From Streptomyces sp. GQFP (GTDB taxonomy: Bacteria; Actinomycetota; Actinomycetes; Streptomycetales; Streptomycetaceae), in assembly GCF_021545335.1 (NCBI RefSeq), contig NZ_CP089312.1, positions 1,550,001-1,614,000 on the forward strand: a stretch of DNA of 64,000 nt. Direction: 5' to 3'. The position numbers were made by a program, and so were the translations under genes. Numbering within the stretch: position 1 is the first letter of the stretch; each line of letters begins with the position of its first letter. Of the stretch, positions 33,370 through 42,503 are shown piece after piece. Below the pieces are notes generated by a model. The model was not told the origin of the DNA and searched no databases. It worked only from the letters and a program-made list of their open reading frames with translations.

Positions 33370-35417
33370 CCGAGGGGCGTCCGCGCCTCGCCGTCCGGCT
33401 GGGCCGGCGCTCACTGCGGGCGGGGCTCGCGGCGGTGACCGCCCTGGTCCTCGCCGTCCCGTTCACCGTGGCGTGGCGCCAGCACGTGGACCGGCGCAAC
33501 GTCACCCGCCAGGAGTCGACGCCCGCCGCCCTGATCGACGCTGCGACCACCGCACGCTGGAAGGCCCTGGGGGCGCGGCTCCCCGGGCGGGCGGCGCCGG
33601 TGATCCTGACGTACCACGACATCCAGAAGAACACCCCGAGCCGGTACGTGGTCGGTCCCGCGCAGTTCGAGCGCCAGCTCGCGGCGCTGCGCACGGCGGG
33701 CTACCACACGCTGACCACCGACGAGTTCGTCACGTATCTTCTCGGCGGCCCGGTGCCGCCGCGCTCGGTGATGCTGACCTTCGACGACGGCACCCACGGT
33801 CTGTGGACCTACGGCGACCGGATCCTGGCTCGGCACGGTATGACGGCCGTCTCCTTCCTGATCACGGGACGGGTCGGCCGGCACCGGCCGTACTACCTGT
33901 CGTGGCAGGAGATCGCCCGGATGTCGAGGTCGGGCCGCTGGGACTTCCAGAACCACACGCACGACCTGCACAGCCGTACCCCCGGGCCCGACGGCAGGCT
34001 CGGCTCGAGGCTCGCGAACCGCATTCACCTGGCCTCCACGGGACAGCTGGAGAGCGTCGAGCACTACGAGCGACGGGTCCGCGGGGACTTCACGGAGTCG
34101 CTGCGCGACTTCGAGCGGCACGGGCTGCCCCGGTCGCGGCTGTTCGCCTACCCGTTCTCGAAGTCGGCGAACCCGCTGCACGACGACAGCTCCTATTCGC
34201 GCGACCTCGTCGAGCGGCTCTTCGTGGCGGCCGTGACCGACAAGACGCTCTCCCCGGAGCCACCGGGGCGCAGGGCGACGGCCCAACAGCAGTTCCAGCG
34301 GCTGGAGGTGTTCTCGGACACCAGCGCGGACGACCTGCTGGCCGAGGTCGCGGCGCGCACCCCGGTCCCCCCGTCCGGGGATCCGCTGAGCAGGCCCGAG
34401 CTGTGGACCGGCGACGACTGGAAGCCGGTCCGGGGGCTGGGGTTCCTGACCGGCAAGGGCCCCTATCCGCGGGGCAAGTCGTACAGGTACGCGGCGTACA
34501 CGCCCTTCGGGTCGTCCGACTGGGACCGCTACACGCTCGACGCGACCCTGCGTGACCTGCCGGAGCGAGGAGGACGGGGCACGGTGTTCGTACGGGTCGG
34601 CGGGGACGCCACGCTGGGTGTGCGGATCTCGCGCCACACCGCCCAGCTGGTCGACGGGACGAACGGGGACCGGGTGCTGTCCGAGCAGCCGCTCGATCGC
34701 GCATCCGATCACCGGGTCCGCATCGTCGTGGACGGAGGCCGGACGACCGCCACGGTGGACGGCCGGGTACGGCTGGAGGCCTCCCATCAGCACGGGGTGC
34801 GCGGCTCCGGCGGCATGGCCCTGACGGTGTCCAAGCAGGGCGAGGCGGCGTCCTGGCCGTCGTACGCCCGGGTCCGGCTGACGCCGCTGCCCGGCCCGGC
34901 ACCCGCCCCCGGACCGTTCGACGGGCCCGGCGGCTGGGTCGACGGCGACGGGAAGCAGGCGCAGACCGTGATCGGCGACGGCACCGTGCAGCCGGTCGGC
35001 ATCACCAACTGGACGTACGCGGCGTACACACCCGGGCGGCGGACCGACTACACGCTCCGCACCCGTATGACGGGCCTGACCGAAGAGGGTCTGCACGGCT
35101 CGGTCGTGGTACGGCGGGGTGCGCCGGACCAGGTCACGGTCCGCCTGTCCGAAGGCTGGATCACCGTCCTGTCCGGGCCCGACGACCGCCCCCGCACCCT
35201 GCTCTCGCGCAGGCTTGTCGCGGCCCAGGAGCGGGACGTGCAGGTCACTGTGGGGGCCCGGGCGACACAGGTGAAGGTCGAGGGGCTGCCGGCGCCGGTC
35301 GTCGTGCCCGCCTCCGGCGGCGCGGGCGGCATCGCCTTGGCCGCGCACCGGAAGTCTCAGTGGCAGCCGTGGCCCACGTTCGAGCAGTGCGCGCTGAACG
35401 GAGGTGGTACGCGATGA
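33354..35417 (+). CDS. Membrane-anchored polysaccharide deacetylase with two beta-sandwich repeats
   Basis: The 687-residue protein has an N-terminal membrane anchor (about 20-40) and a NodB deacetylase domain (about 82-300). The metal/catalytic motifs are LTFDDGTHG (TFDDG 142-146), NHTHDLH (200-206) and FAYPFSKSAN. The start VILTYHDI resembles PgaB-type de-N-acetylases. Two related beta-sandwich regions follow (about 375-515 and 530-680), each with YAAYTP followed by YTL. The domain should deacetylate polymer outside the membrane. The start is a GTG within the 3' end of the 39-aa gene; the stop overlaps the next gene in ATGA. Confidence 0.88.
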   Translation: MVDSVTEGRPRLAVRLGRRSLRAGLAAVTALVLAVPFTVAWRQHVDRRNVTRQESTPAALIDAATTARWKALGARLPGRAAPVILTYHDIQKNTPSRYVVGPAQFERQLAALRTAGYHTLTTDEFVTYLLGGPVPPRSVMLTFDDGTHGLWTYGDRILARHGMTAVSFLITGRVGRHRPYYLSWQEIARMSRSGRWDFQNHTHDLHSRTPGPDGRLGSRLANRIHLASTGQLESVEHYERRVRGDFTESLRDFERHGLPRSRLFAYPFSKSANPLHDDSSYSRDLVERLFVAAVTDKTLSPEPPGRRATAQQQFQRLEVFSDTSADDLLAEVAARTPVPPSGDPLSRPELWTGDDWKPVRGLGFLTGKGPYPRGKSYRYAAYTPFGSSDWDRYTLDATLRDLPERGGRGTVFVRVGGDATLGVRISRHTAQLVDGTNGDRVLSEQPLDRASDHRVRIVVDGGRTTATVDGRVRLEASHQHGVRGSGGMALTVSKQGEAASWPSYARVRLTPLPGPAPAPGPFDGPGGWVDGDGKQAQTVIGDGTVQPVGITNWTYAAYTPGRRTDYTLRTRMTGLTEEGLHGSVVVRRGAPDQVTVRLSEGWITVLSGPDDRPRTLLSRRLVAAQERDVQVTVGARATQVKVEGLPAPVVVPASGGAGGIALAAHRKSQWQPWPTFEQCALNGGGTR

Positions 35418-36214
35418 GAGTGCCGCCCGTGTCGCGCCGCCACCAGGGACGGGCCCTGGGTGGGGCCGTGCTGGCGCTGGCGGCGCTCGCGGGCGTGCTC
35501 ACCCTGGTCGGACCCTCGGCCGGGGACGACTCGTCCCCGGCCGAGTTCCGTCCGGAGTTCCCCCAACGGGGGCTGGTCACCAACGAGTTCGCCTACTGGC
35601 ATCCCGACGCGCCCGGCGCCCGGCACTCCCCCGACTGGACCATGACCAGCGGCTCCCTCTTCGGGCTGGACGGCGCGGGCTGGTCGGGGCGCCCGGACGG
35701 CGAGCGGCCCGACGCGGAGTCCTCGAAGGCCACGGACTCGGCGGTGTTCCGGCTGGCCTCGCGCCGCCGGGACTTCGGCGGCACCCGGGTCACCCTGCGG
35801 CTGCGTGTGGACGACCTGATCACCACCGACCGCACGCCCGCGCACGCCTATGACGGCGTCCACCTGTGGCTGCGTTTCCACAGCGAGCAGGAGTGCTACG
35901 CGGTGAGCATGGCCCGGCGCGACGGGGAGGTGGCCGTCAAGCGCAAGACGCCGGGCGGCCCGTCCAACGGCGGCACGTACGTCACGCTCGCGGTGTCCCG
36001 GGCCGAGTTGCCCCAGGACACCTGGGTCGATGTCCTGGCCACCGTCACCGACCTCCCGGACCGCCGGGTCCGCATCACGCTGGACCTGGCCGGCCGGCGC
36101 GTCCTGGACGTGACCGACGAGGCGCCCGGCGGTCTCATCCGTCCGGGCGGCGTCGGCATCCGCGGGGACAACGCGGCCTTCCGCTTCCGCGACTTCACCG
36201 CACGCCCCGAATGA
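35414..36214 (+). CDS. Secreted concanavalin-like beta-sandwich protein
   Basis: The 266-residue product has an N-terminal signal/anchor (basic RRHQGR followed by a hydrophobic stretch to about residue 37). A single domain follows, with TNEFAYWHPDAPGARHSPDW, RVTLRLRVDD, HLWLRFHSEQECYAVSMAR and a final GGVGIRGDNAAFRFRDF. This pattern resembles LamG/DUF1080-like jelly rolls that bind or cleave glycans. No catalytic residue set is identifiable. Its overlap with the deacetylase gene in ATGA says it belongs to the polysaccharide operon. Confidence 0.75.
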   Translation: MRVPPVSRRHQGRALGGAVLALAALAGVLTLVGPSAGDDSSPAEFRPEFPQRGLVTNEFAYWHPDAPGARHSPDWTMTSGSLFGLDGAGWSGRPDGERPDAESSKATDSAVFRLASRRRDFGGTRVTLRLRVDDLITTDRTPAHAYDGVHLWLRFHSEQECYAVSMARRDGEVAVKRKTPGGPSNGGTYVTLAVSRAELPQDTWVDVLATVTDLPDRRVRITLDLAGRRVLDVTDEAPGGLIRPGGVGIRGDNAAFRFRDFTARPE

Positions 36215-36302
36215 TCCGCCCCACCGCCGGGTGCCGCCGCGAATGATCAGGTCGTCTCCCCGCGCGCCCCGCACGACCCCCATCCGCCCCCAGAGGAGGC
36301 AC

Positions 36303-37640
36303 ATGTACGACGTCCTGTTCCACAAACCGGCGAGAGTGGCCCCACGTCGGCCCCTGACCGCGCTGCTCACGGCGACGGGCCTCGCGCTCGGCGCCCTGTT
36401 CGCCTCCGGGCCACCGGCCAAGGCGGCCCCGGAGGCGGCGACCGTCGTCTCGCTCACCTTCGACGACGGTTCGGCCGACCACTACACGAACGCCCGCCCG
36501 ATCCTCGACCAGCACGGCATGAAGGGCACGTTCTACGTCAACAGCGGCCGGCTCGGCCTGGCCGGCTATCTGACCGCCGCCCAGACGCGGCAGCTCGCCG
36601 CCGACGGCCACGAGATCGGCGGGCACACCGTCTCCCATGCGCGGCTGCCCACGCTGAGCGCCGACGACCAGCGGCGCGAGATCTGCAACGACCGGGTGGC
36701 CCTGCTCGACCTGGGCCTCACGGTGAAGAACTTCGCCTACCCGTTCGGGGCGTCCACCTCCGCCACCGAGGGCTATGTCGCCGACTGCGGCTACAACTCG
36801 GCGCGGGACGTCGGCCGTCTGGTCACGGGCAGTTCGTGCGGCGGCTGCCCGTACGCGAACACCGTGCCGCCGGCCGAGCCGTACAACGTCCGCACCCATG
36901 ACTCGGTGACCACCGGCACCACCCTGGCCACGCTCCAGGAGTACGTGACGCGGGCCGAGGGCAACGGCGGCGGCTGGGTGCCGATCGTGCTGCACCATGT
37001 GTGCTCGGGCTCGGGTTGCGACGCGACGTACGCCACGACCCCCGCGATCCTCGACGCCTTCCTCGACTGGCTCCAGAGCCGGGGCACCGCCGTGGCCACG
37101 GTGGACGAGGTGATCGGCGGGCCGCTACGGCCGGGCGTGCCGGGTCCGGCACCGGGAGCGACCCTGCAGAACGCGTCCCTGGAGACGGCGAGCGGCGGAG
37201 TGCCGACCTGCTACCAGCTCGGGGGCTATGGCACCAACACCTACTCCTGGAGCTACACGGCGGACGCGCACTCCGGCGCACGCGCCGAGCGCGTCGACAT
37301 CACCGCGTACACGAGCGGCGACCGCAAGCTGGTCACCCGGCAGGACGCGGGGGCCTGCTCGCCGGCGGTGAGCACCGGGCGGGCCTACCGGCCCGGACTG
37401 TGGTTCAAGGGCAGTTGGGCGGTCGGGTCGCCGGTGAAGATCACTGTGCATCTGCGCAATACGTCGGGCGCCTGGAAGTACTGGTCGAGCAGTACGGCGC
37501 TCGCGGCGTCGTCGGGCTGGCGGCAGGCGACGTACACGACCCCGGTGGTGCCCTCGGGCTACACGGCGATCAGCTTCGGTCTCTCCCTGCCGGCGGTCGG
37601 CCACGTGACCGTGGACGACTTCTCTCTGGCCCAGGTCTGA
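36303..37640 (+). CDS. Secreted polysaccharide deacetylase with C-terminal carbohydrate-binding-like domain
   Basis: The 445-residue protein has a cleavable-looking signal peptide ending near PPAKA-AP (residue 42). A NodB domain follows (about 46-270) with LTFDDGSAD (TFDDG 52-56), GGHTVSH (106-112), FAYPFG and VLHHV. A beta-rich C-terminal domain (about 290-445) beginning LQNASLETASGG and ending VTVDDFSLAQV resembles carbohydrate-binding modules. It would act on secreted glycan. The ATG at 36303 follows GAGGAGG. It is 88 nt after the sandwich gene, so possibly a separate transcript. Confidence 0.9.
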   Translation: MYDVLFHKPARVAPRRPLTALLTATGLALGALFASGPPAKAAPEAATVVSLTFDDGSADHYTNARPILDQHGMKGTFYVNSGRLGLAGYLTAAQTRQLAADGHEIGGHTVSHARLPTLSADDQRREICNDRVALLDLGLTVKNFAYPFGASTSATEGYVADCGYNSARDVGRLVTGSSCGGCPYANTVPPAEPYNVRTHDSVTTGTTLATLQEYVTRAEGNGGGWVPIVLHHVCSGSGCDATYATTPAILDAFLDWLQSRGTAVATVDEVIGGPLRPGVPGPAPGATLQNASLETASGGVPTCYQLGGYGTNTYSWSYTADAHSGARAERVDITAYTSGDRKLVTRQDAGACSPAVSTGRAYRPGLWFKGSWAVGSPVKITVHLRNTSGAWKYWSSSTALAASSGWRQATYTTPVVPSGYTAISFGLSLPAVGHVTVDDFSLAQV

Positions 37641-37657
37641 CCCGGTTCCCTATTACC

Positions 37658-37695
37658 GCGCCGACGGCGGCACCGAGTGCCGCCGTCGGCGCTTT
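37658..37695 (+). terminator. Terminator hairpin
   Basis: GCGCCGACGGCGGCA (37658-37672) pairs perfectly with 37678-37692 around CCGAG (15-bp stem) and is followed by TTT. It lies 17 nt after the second deacetylase stop and closes the exopolysaccharide region. Confidence 0.9.
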
Positions 37696-38062
37696 CTGCG
37701 CGTCCACTCCGCGCACACGCTCCGTACTCACAAGTAGCCTTTGATCGATCATCGCTCATTTGTTACGTAAAGATTTCATTTGAGGCCACTTTCTGGCACC
37801 CAGTGCCTTGCCGCCTGACACGGGGTGCCATACCTTGAAGGTGTCCGGGCGGCCGGCGTGCAGAGACCATTCGTACGCCGGCTGTCCCCGCAAACCACGT
37901 GTTTGCGCGCCCGGACGCCTGCGTCACAGGCAACCTCCCGCGCCACCACGCGCTGCCGAAACACCACCGCCGAACCGACGGCACGTCTCACCCCAACCCT
38001 CAGCAGCACCGACGTAACCCTCAGCGTCTTCCCTCGAGACGCCATTCGCCGGAGGCAACACC
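37696..38062 (+). promoter_or_regulatory. ccr promoter and long leader
   Basis: A promoter is suggested by TTGCCG (37808-37813), a 17-bp spacer and TACCTT (37831-37836). It is framed by the inverted repeat GGCACCC (37795-37801) and GGGTGCC (37823-37829), so a repressor bound there would block it. Upstream is an AT-rich patch with the palindrome TTACGTAA (37763-37770). A start near 37843 leaves a leader of about 220 nt before the GTG. The remaining leader shows no gene. Confidence 0.5.
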
Positions 38063-39406
38063 GTGACCGTTAAGGACATCCTGGACGCGATCCAGTCGCC
38101 GGACTCGGCTCCGGCCGACTTCGCCGCCCTTCAGCTTCCCGAGTCGTACCGTGCGATCACCGTGCACAAGGACGAGACGGACATGTTCGCGGGCCTCGAA
38201 ACCCGCGACAAGGACCCCCGGAAGTCGATCCACCTGGACGACGTCCCGGTGCCGGAACTCGGTCCGGGCGAGGCCCTGGTGGCCGTCATGGCATCGAGCG
38301 TCAACTACAACTCGGTCTGGACGTCGATCTTCGAGCCGCTGTCCACCTTCGGCTTCCTGGAGCGCTACGGAAGGCTCAGCGAGCTGACCAAGCGGCACGA
38401 CCTGCCGTACCACGTCATCGGTTCCGACCTCGCGGGCGTCGTCCTGCGCACCGGTCCCGGCGTCAACTCCTGGAAGCCCGGCGACGAGGTCGTCGCGCAC
38501 TGCCTGAGCGTCGAGCTGGAGTCCTCCGACGGGCACAACGACACGATGCTCGACCCCGAACAGCGCATCTGGGGCTTCGAGACGAACTTCGGCGGGCTGG
38601 CGGAGATCGCCCTCGTCAAGTCCAACCAGCTGATGCCCAAGCCGGACCACCTGTCGTGGGAGGAGGCCGCCGCACCCGGTCTGGTCAACTCCACCGCGTA
38701 CCGCCAGCTGGTGTCGTGCAACGGCGCCGGGATGAAGCAGGGCGACAACGTCCTCATCTGGGGCGCGAGCGGCGGCCTCGGCTCGTACGCCACCCAGTTC
38801 GCGCTGGCCGGCGGCGCCAACCCCATCTGCGTCGTCTCCAGCGAGCAGAAGGCGGACATCTGCCGGAAGATGGGCGCCGAGGCGATCATCGACCGCAACG
38901 CCGAGGGCTACAAGTTCTGGGCCGACGAGCACAACCAGGACCCACGCGAGTGGAAGCGCTTCGGCAAGCGCATCCGTGAGCTGACCGGCGGCGAGGACGT
39001 CGACATCGTCTTCGAGCACCCCGGCCGCGAGACCTTCGGCGCGTCGGTCTACGTCACCCGCAAGGGCGGCACGATCGTCACCTGCGCCTCGACCTCGGGC
39101 TTCAACCACGAGTACGACAACCGCTACCTGTGGATGTCCCTCAAGCGCATCATCGGCTCCCACTTCGCCAACTACCGCGAGGCCTGGGAGGCCAACCGCC
39201 TGGTCGCCAAGGGCAAGATCCACCCGACGCTGTCCAAGGTGTACTCCCTGGAGGAGACCGGGCAGGCCGCCTACGACGTCCACCGCAACCTCCACCAGGG
39301 CAAGGTCGGCGTCCTGTGCCTGGCCCCCGAGGAAGGCCTCGGTGTGCGCGACGAGGAGAAGCGCGCCCAGCACATCGACGCCATCAACCGCTTCCGGAAC
39401 ATCTGA
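38063..39406 (+). CDS. ccr: Crotonyl-CoA carboxylase/reductase
   Basis: The 447-residue enzyme converts crotonyl-CoA, CO2 and NADPH to ethylmalonyl-CoA, the committed step of the ethylmalonyl-CoA pathway and a source of polyketide extender units. It is an MDR-type reductase with NADPH motif GASGGLGSYATQ. The CO2-pocket residues described for the Kitasatospora enzyme appear here at N81, F172, E173 and H367, so true carboxylating activity is expected. The GTG start has GGAGG (38051-38055) seven bases upstream. It heads the operon ccr-meaA-lyase-hydratase-dehydrogenase. Confidence 0.96.
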   Translation: MTVKDILDAIQSPDSAPADFAALQLPESYRAITVHKDETDMFAGLETRDKDPRKSIHLDDVPVPELGPGEALVAVMASSVNYNSVWTSIFEPLSTFGFLERYGRLSELTKRHDLPYHVIGSDLAGVVLRTGPGVNSWKPGDEVVAHCLSVELESSDGHNDTMLDPEQRIWGFETNFGGLAEIALVKSNQLMPKPDHLSWEEAAAPGLVNSTAYRQLVSCNGAGMKQGDNVLIWGASGGLGSYATQFALAGGANPICVVSSEQKADICRKMGAEAIIDRNAEGYKFWADEHNQDPREWKRFGKRIRELTGGEDVDIVFEHPGRETFGASVYVTRKGGTIVTCASTSGFNHEYDNRYLWMSLKRIIGSHFANYREAWEANRLVAKGKIHPTLSKVYSLEETGQAAYDVHRNLHQGKVGVLCLAPEEGLGVRDEEKRAQHIDAINRFRNI

Positions 39407-39422
39407 GGGCCTGAGGTCACCG

Positions 39423-41450
39423 ATGACTGAGCGTCAGAAAGACCGGCCGTGGCTCATGCGCACGTACGCCGGTCACTCCACGGCCGAGGCGTCCAACGAG
39501 CTGTACCGGCGCAACCTCGCCAAGGGCCAGACAGGTCTGTCGGTGGCCTTCGACCTGCCGACCCAGACCGGGTACGACCCCGACCACATCCTCGCCCGCG
39601 GCGAGGTCGGCCGGGTCGGTGTGCCCGTCTCGCACCTCGGTGACATGCGCCGACTGTTCCAGGACATCCCCCTGGACCAGATGAACACCTCGATGACGAT
39701 CAACGCCACCGCCATGTGGCTGCTGGCGCTCTACCAGGTCGTCGCCGAGGAGCAGGGTGTCGACATCACCACGCTCCAGGGGACGACCCAGAACGACATC
39801 GTCAAGGAGTACCTGTCCCGGGGCACGCACGTGTTCCCGCCGGGACCCTCGCTCCGGCTGACGACGGACATGATCTGCTACACGGTCAACCACATCCCCA
39901 AGTGGAACCCGATCAACATATGCAGCTACCACCTCCAGGAGGCAGGGGCGACCCCGGTTCAGGAGATCGCGTACGCGATGTCGACGGCCATCGCGGTCCT
40001 GGACGCCGTACGGGACTCGGGGCAGGTGCCGCCCGAGAAGTTCGGTGATGTCGTCGCCCGGATCTCCTTCTTCGTGAACGCGGGTGTCCGGTTCATCGAG
40101 GAGATGTGCAAGCTGCGGGCGTTCGGGCGGATCTGGGACCAGGTCACGCGCAAGCGGTACGGCATCGAGAACCCCAAGCAGCGGCGCTTCCGGTACGGCG
40201 TGCAGGTCAACTCCCTGGGACTGACCGAGGCGCAGCCGGAGAACAACGTCCAGCGGATCGTGCTGGAGATGCTGGCCGTGACCCTGTCGAAGGACGCACG
40301 CGCGCGTGCCGTCCAGCTCCCCGCCTGGAACGAGGCGCTGGGGCTCCCCCGGCCCTGGGACCAGCAGTGGTCGCTGCGCATGCAGCAGGTGCTCGCCTAC
40401 GAGAGCGATCTGCTGGAGTACGAGGACATCTTCGCCGGGTCGCACGTGGTCGAGAAGAAGGTGGCCGAGCTGGTCGAGGAGTCGCTCGCCGAGATCGGCC
40501 GCATCGAGGAGATGGGCGGCGCGATGGCCGCCGTCGAGTCGGGCTACCTGAAGTCGCAGCTCGTGGCGTCCCATGCCGAGCGCCGGGCCCGTATCGAGTC
40601 CGGGCAGGAGAAGATCGTCGGCGTCAACATCTTCGAGTCGACCGAGCCGAACCCGCTCACGGCGGACCTCGACGCGGCGATCCAGACTGTCGATCCGGCC
40701 GTCGAGGCACGGGTGACCTCGGCGCTCCAGGGCTGGCGCGACACGCGTTACCAGCCGCCCTTCAACCACCCGCGCCCGTGCAAGGCGCTGGAGCGGCTGA
40801 AGGAGGCCGCGAAGGGCACCGACAACCTCATGGAAGCCACCCTGGAGTGCGCCCGCGCAGGCGTCACGACCGGTGAGTGGGCCGGGGCCCTGCGGGAGGT
40901 GTTCGGGGAGTTCCGGGCGCCGACCGGGGTCTCGTCCGCGCCGGTCGCGGTGACCGCCGGGGAGGGCACCGCGATGGCGCTGGTCCGCCGCGGGGTGGAG
41001 GCCACGGCGCGGGACATGGGCGTGGGCAAGCTCCGGTTCCTGGTGGGCAAGCCGGGCCTGGACGGGCACTCCAACGGGGCCGAGCAGATCGCCGTACGGG
41101 CCCGTGACGCGGGGTTCGAGGTGGTCTACCAGGGCATCCGGCTCACCCCGGAGGAGATCGTGGAGGCGGCGGTCGCCGAGGACGTGCACGCGGTCGGCCT
41201 GTCGATCCTGTCCGGCTCGCACGCCCAGCTCGTGCCGGACGTACTGGAGCGGCTCCGTGTGGCCGGTGCCACAGATATACCCGTGATCGCCGGTGGGATC
41301 ATCCCCAATGGTGACGCCGAACAGCTGAAGGCTGCGGGCGTGGCCGCGGTCTTCACCCCGAAGGACTTCGACATCACCGGAATCATCGGCCGCATCGTCG
41401 ACGAGATCCGGAAAGCGAACAAGCTCGACCCCCTGGAGGTCCCCGCATGA
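39423..41450 (+). CDS. meaA: Ethylmalonyl-CoA mutase (MeaA), B12-dependent
   Basis: The 675-residue protein has an N-terminal acyl-CoA mutase barrel (AFDLPTQTGYDPDH near residue 40) and a C-terminal cobalamin domain (about 535-665). The B12 histidine motif is D547-G-H549-S-N-G552 and a later GGSGS-like loop is replaced by SILSGSH. It rearranges ethylmalonyl-CoA to methylsuccinyl-CoA. Single-chain form and adjacency to ccr distinguish it from two-subunit methylmalonyl-CoA mutase. It starts 17 nt after ccr, and its ATG-proximal neighbour overlaps it by four bases. Confidence 0.95.
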   Translation: MTERQKDRPWLMRTYAGHSTAEASNELYRRNLAKGQTGLSVAFDLPTQTGYDPDHILARGEVGRVGVPVSHLGDMRRLFQDIPLDQMNTSMTINATAMWLLALYQVVAEEQGVDITTLQGTTQNDIVKEYLSRGTHVFPPGPSLRLTTDMICYTVNHIPKWNPINICSYHLQEAGATPVQEIAYAMSTAIAVLDAVRDSGQVPPEKFGDVVARISFFVNAGVRFIEEMCKLRAFGRIWDQVTRKRYGIENPKQRRFRYGVQVNSLGLTEAQPENNVQRIVLEMLAVTLSKDARARAVQLPAWNEALGLPRPWDQQWSLRMQQVLAYESDLLEYEDIFAGSHVVEKKVAELVEESLAEIGRIEEMGGAMAAVESGYLKSQLVASHAERRARIESGQEKIVGVNIFESTEPNPLTADLDAAIQTVDPAVEARVTSALQGWRDTRYQPPFNHPRPCKALERLKEAAKGTDNLMEATLECARAGVTTGEWAGALREVFGEFRAPTGVSSAPVAVTAGEGTAMALVRRGVEATARDMGVGKLRFLVGKPGLDGHSNGAEQIAVRARDAGFEVVYQGIRLTPEEIVEAAVAEDVHAVGLSILSGSHAQLVPDVLERLRVAGATDIPVIAGGIIPNGDAEQLKAAGVAAVFTPKDFDITGIIGRIVDEIRKANKLDPLEVPA

Positions 41451-42412
41451 CCACGCCCGTCAACCGTCTGCGTCCGCGCCGCTCCTGTCTGGCCGTTCCG
41501 GGGAGCAACCCCCGTTTCCTGGAGAAGGCCCAGGGGCTGCCGGCCGACCAGGTCTTCCTCGACCTGGAGGACGCGTGCGCGCCGCTCGCCAAGCCCGAGG
41601 CGCGGCACACCATCGTCAAGTTCCTCAACGAGGGCGACTGGACGGGCAAGACGAGGGTCGTGCGCGTCAACGACTGGACGACGGAGTGGACGTACCGCGA
41701 TGTCGTCACGGTCGTCGAGGGGGCCGGTCAGAACCTCGACTGCATCATGCTGCCGAAGGTGCAGACCGCCCAGCAGGTCGTCGCCCTCGACCTGCTGCTG
41801 ACGCAGATCGAGAAGACGATGGGCTTCGAGGTCGGCAAGATCGGCATCGAGGCGCAGATCGAGAACGCGCAGGGCCTCAACAACGTCAACGAGATCGCGA
41901 CGGCCTCCCAGCGCGTCGAGACGATCATCTTCGGCCCGGCCGACTTCATGGCGTCGATCAACATGAAGTCGCTGGTCGTGGGCGAGCAGCCGCCCGGCTA
42001 CCCGGCGGACGCCTACCACTACATCCTGATGAAGATCCTGATGGCGGCCCGCGCCAACAACCTCCAGGCGATCGACGGCCCCTACCTGCAGATCCGCAAC
42101 ATCGACGGCTACCGCGAGGTCGCCCAGCGTGCCGCCGCGCTCGGCTTCGACGGCAAGTGGGTGCTGCACCCGGGCCAGGTCGAGGCGTCCAACGAGATCT
42201 TCTCGCCCTCGCAGGAGGACTTCGACCACGCCGAACTGATCCTGGACGCCTACGACTTCTACACGTCCGAGGCGGGCGGGAAGAAGGGCTCCGCGATGCT
42301 CGGCGACGAGATGATCGACGAGGCCAGCCGCAAGATGGCGCTGGTCATCTCGGGCAAGGGCCGGGCCGCAGGCATGGAGCGCACGTCCAAGTTCGAAGCG
42401 CCCTCCGACTGA
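41447..42412 (+). CDS. mcl: Beta-methylmalyl-CoA/malyl-CoA lyase (HpcH/HpaI-CitE family)
   Basis: The 321-residue protein has the CitE-like barrel motifs RRSCLAVPGSNPRFLEKA (CoA side), FLDLEDACAPLAKPEAR with the metal-binding acidic pair, IMLPKVQ, EAQIENAQGL and HPGQVEASNE. In this pathway it splits methylmalyl-CoA into propionyl-CoA and glyoxylate, and can also handle malyl-CoA. The function follows from family plus position, since family members also include citrate lyase beta subunits. The ATG overlaps the meaA stop in ATGA. A hairpin lies between it and the next gene. Confidence 0.88.
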   Translation: MTTPVNRLRPRRSCLAVPGSNPRFLEKAQGLPADQVFLDLEDACAPLAKPEARHTIVKFLNEGDWTGKTRVVRVNDWTTEWTYRDVVTVVEGAGQNLDCIMLPKVQTAQQVVALDLLLTQIEKTMGFEVGKIGIEAQIENAQGLNNVNEIATASQRVETIIFGPADFMASINMKSLVVGEQPPGYPADAYHYILMKILMAARANNLQAIDGPYLQIRNIDGYREVAQRAAALGFDGKWVLHPGQVEASNEIFSPSQEDFDHAELILDAYDFYTSEAGGKKGSAMLGDEMIDEASRKMALVISGKGRAAGMERTSKFEAPSD

Positions 42413-42451
42413 CTCGGGCCAGGCAGTTCGGAAGGCACACAAAACCCTCAT

Positions 42452-42479
42452 CCCCCAGGCCCCGAAGGGGCCTAGGGGG
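42452..42479 (+). terminator. Intra-operon hairpin
   Basis: CCCCCAGGCCCC (42452-42463) folds on GGGGCC-TA-GGGGG (42467-42479) with loop GAA and one bulge. It lies between the lyase and hydratase genes of one apparent operon, so it may attenuate transcription or protect the upstream mRNA end. Confidence 0.6.
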
Positions 42480-42503
42480 AATACCAGCCCGGAGGGCAAG
42501 ATC

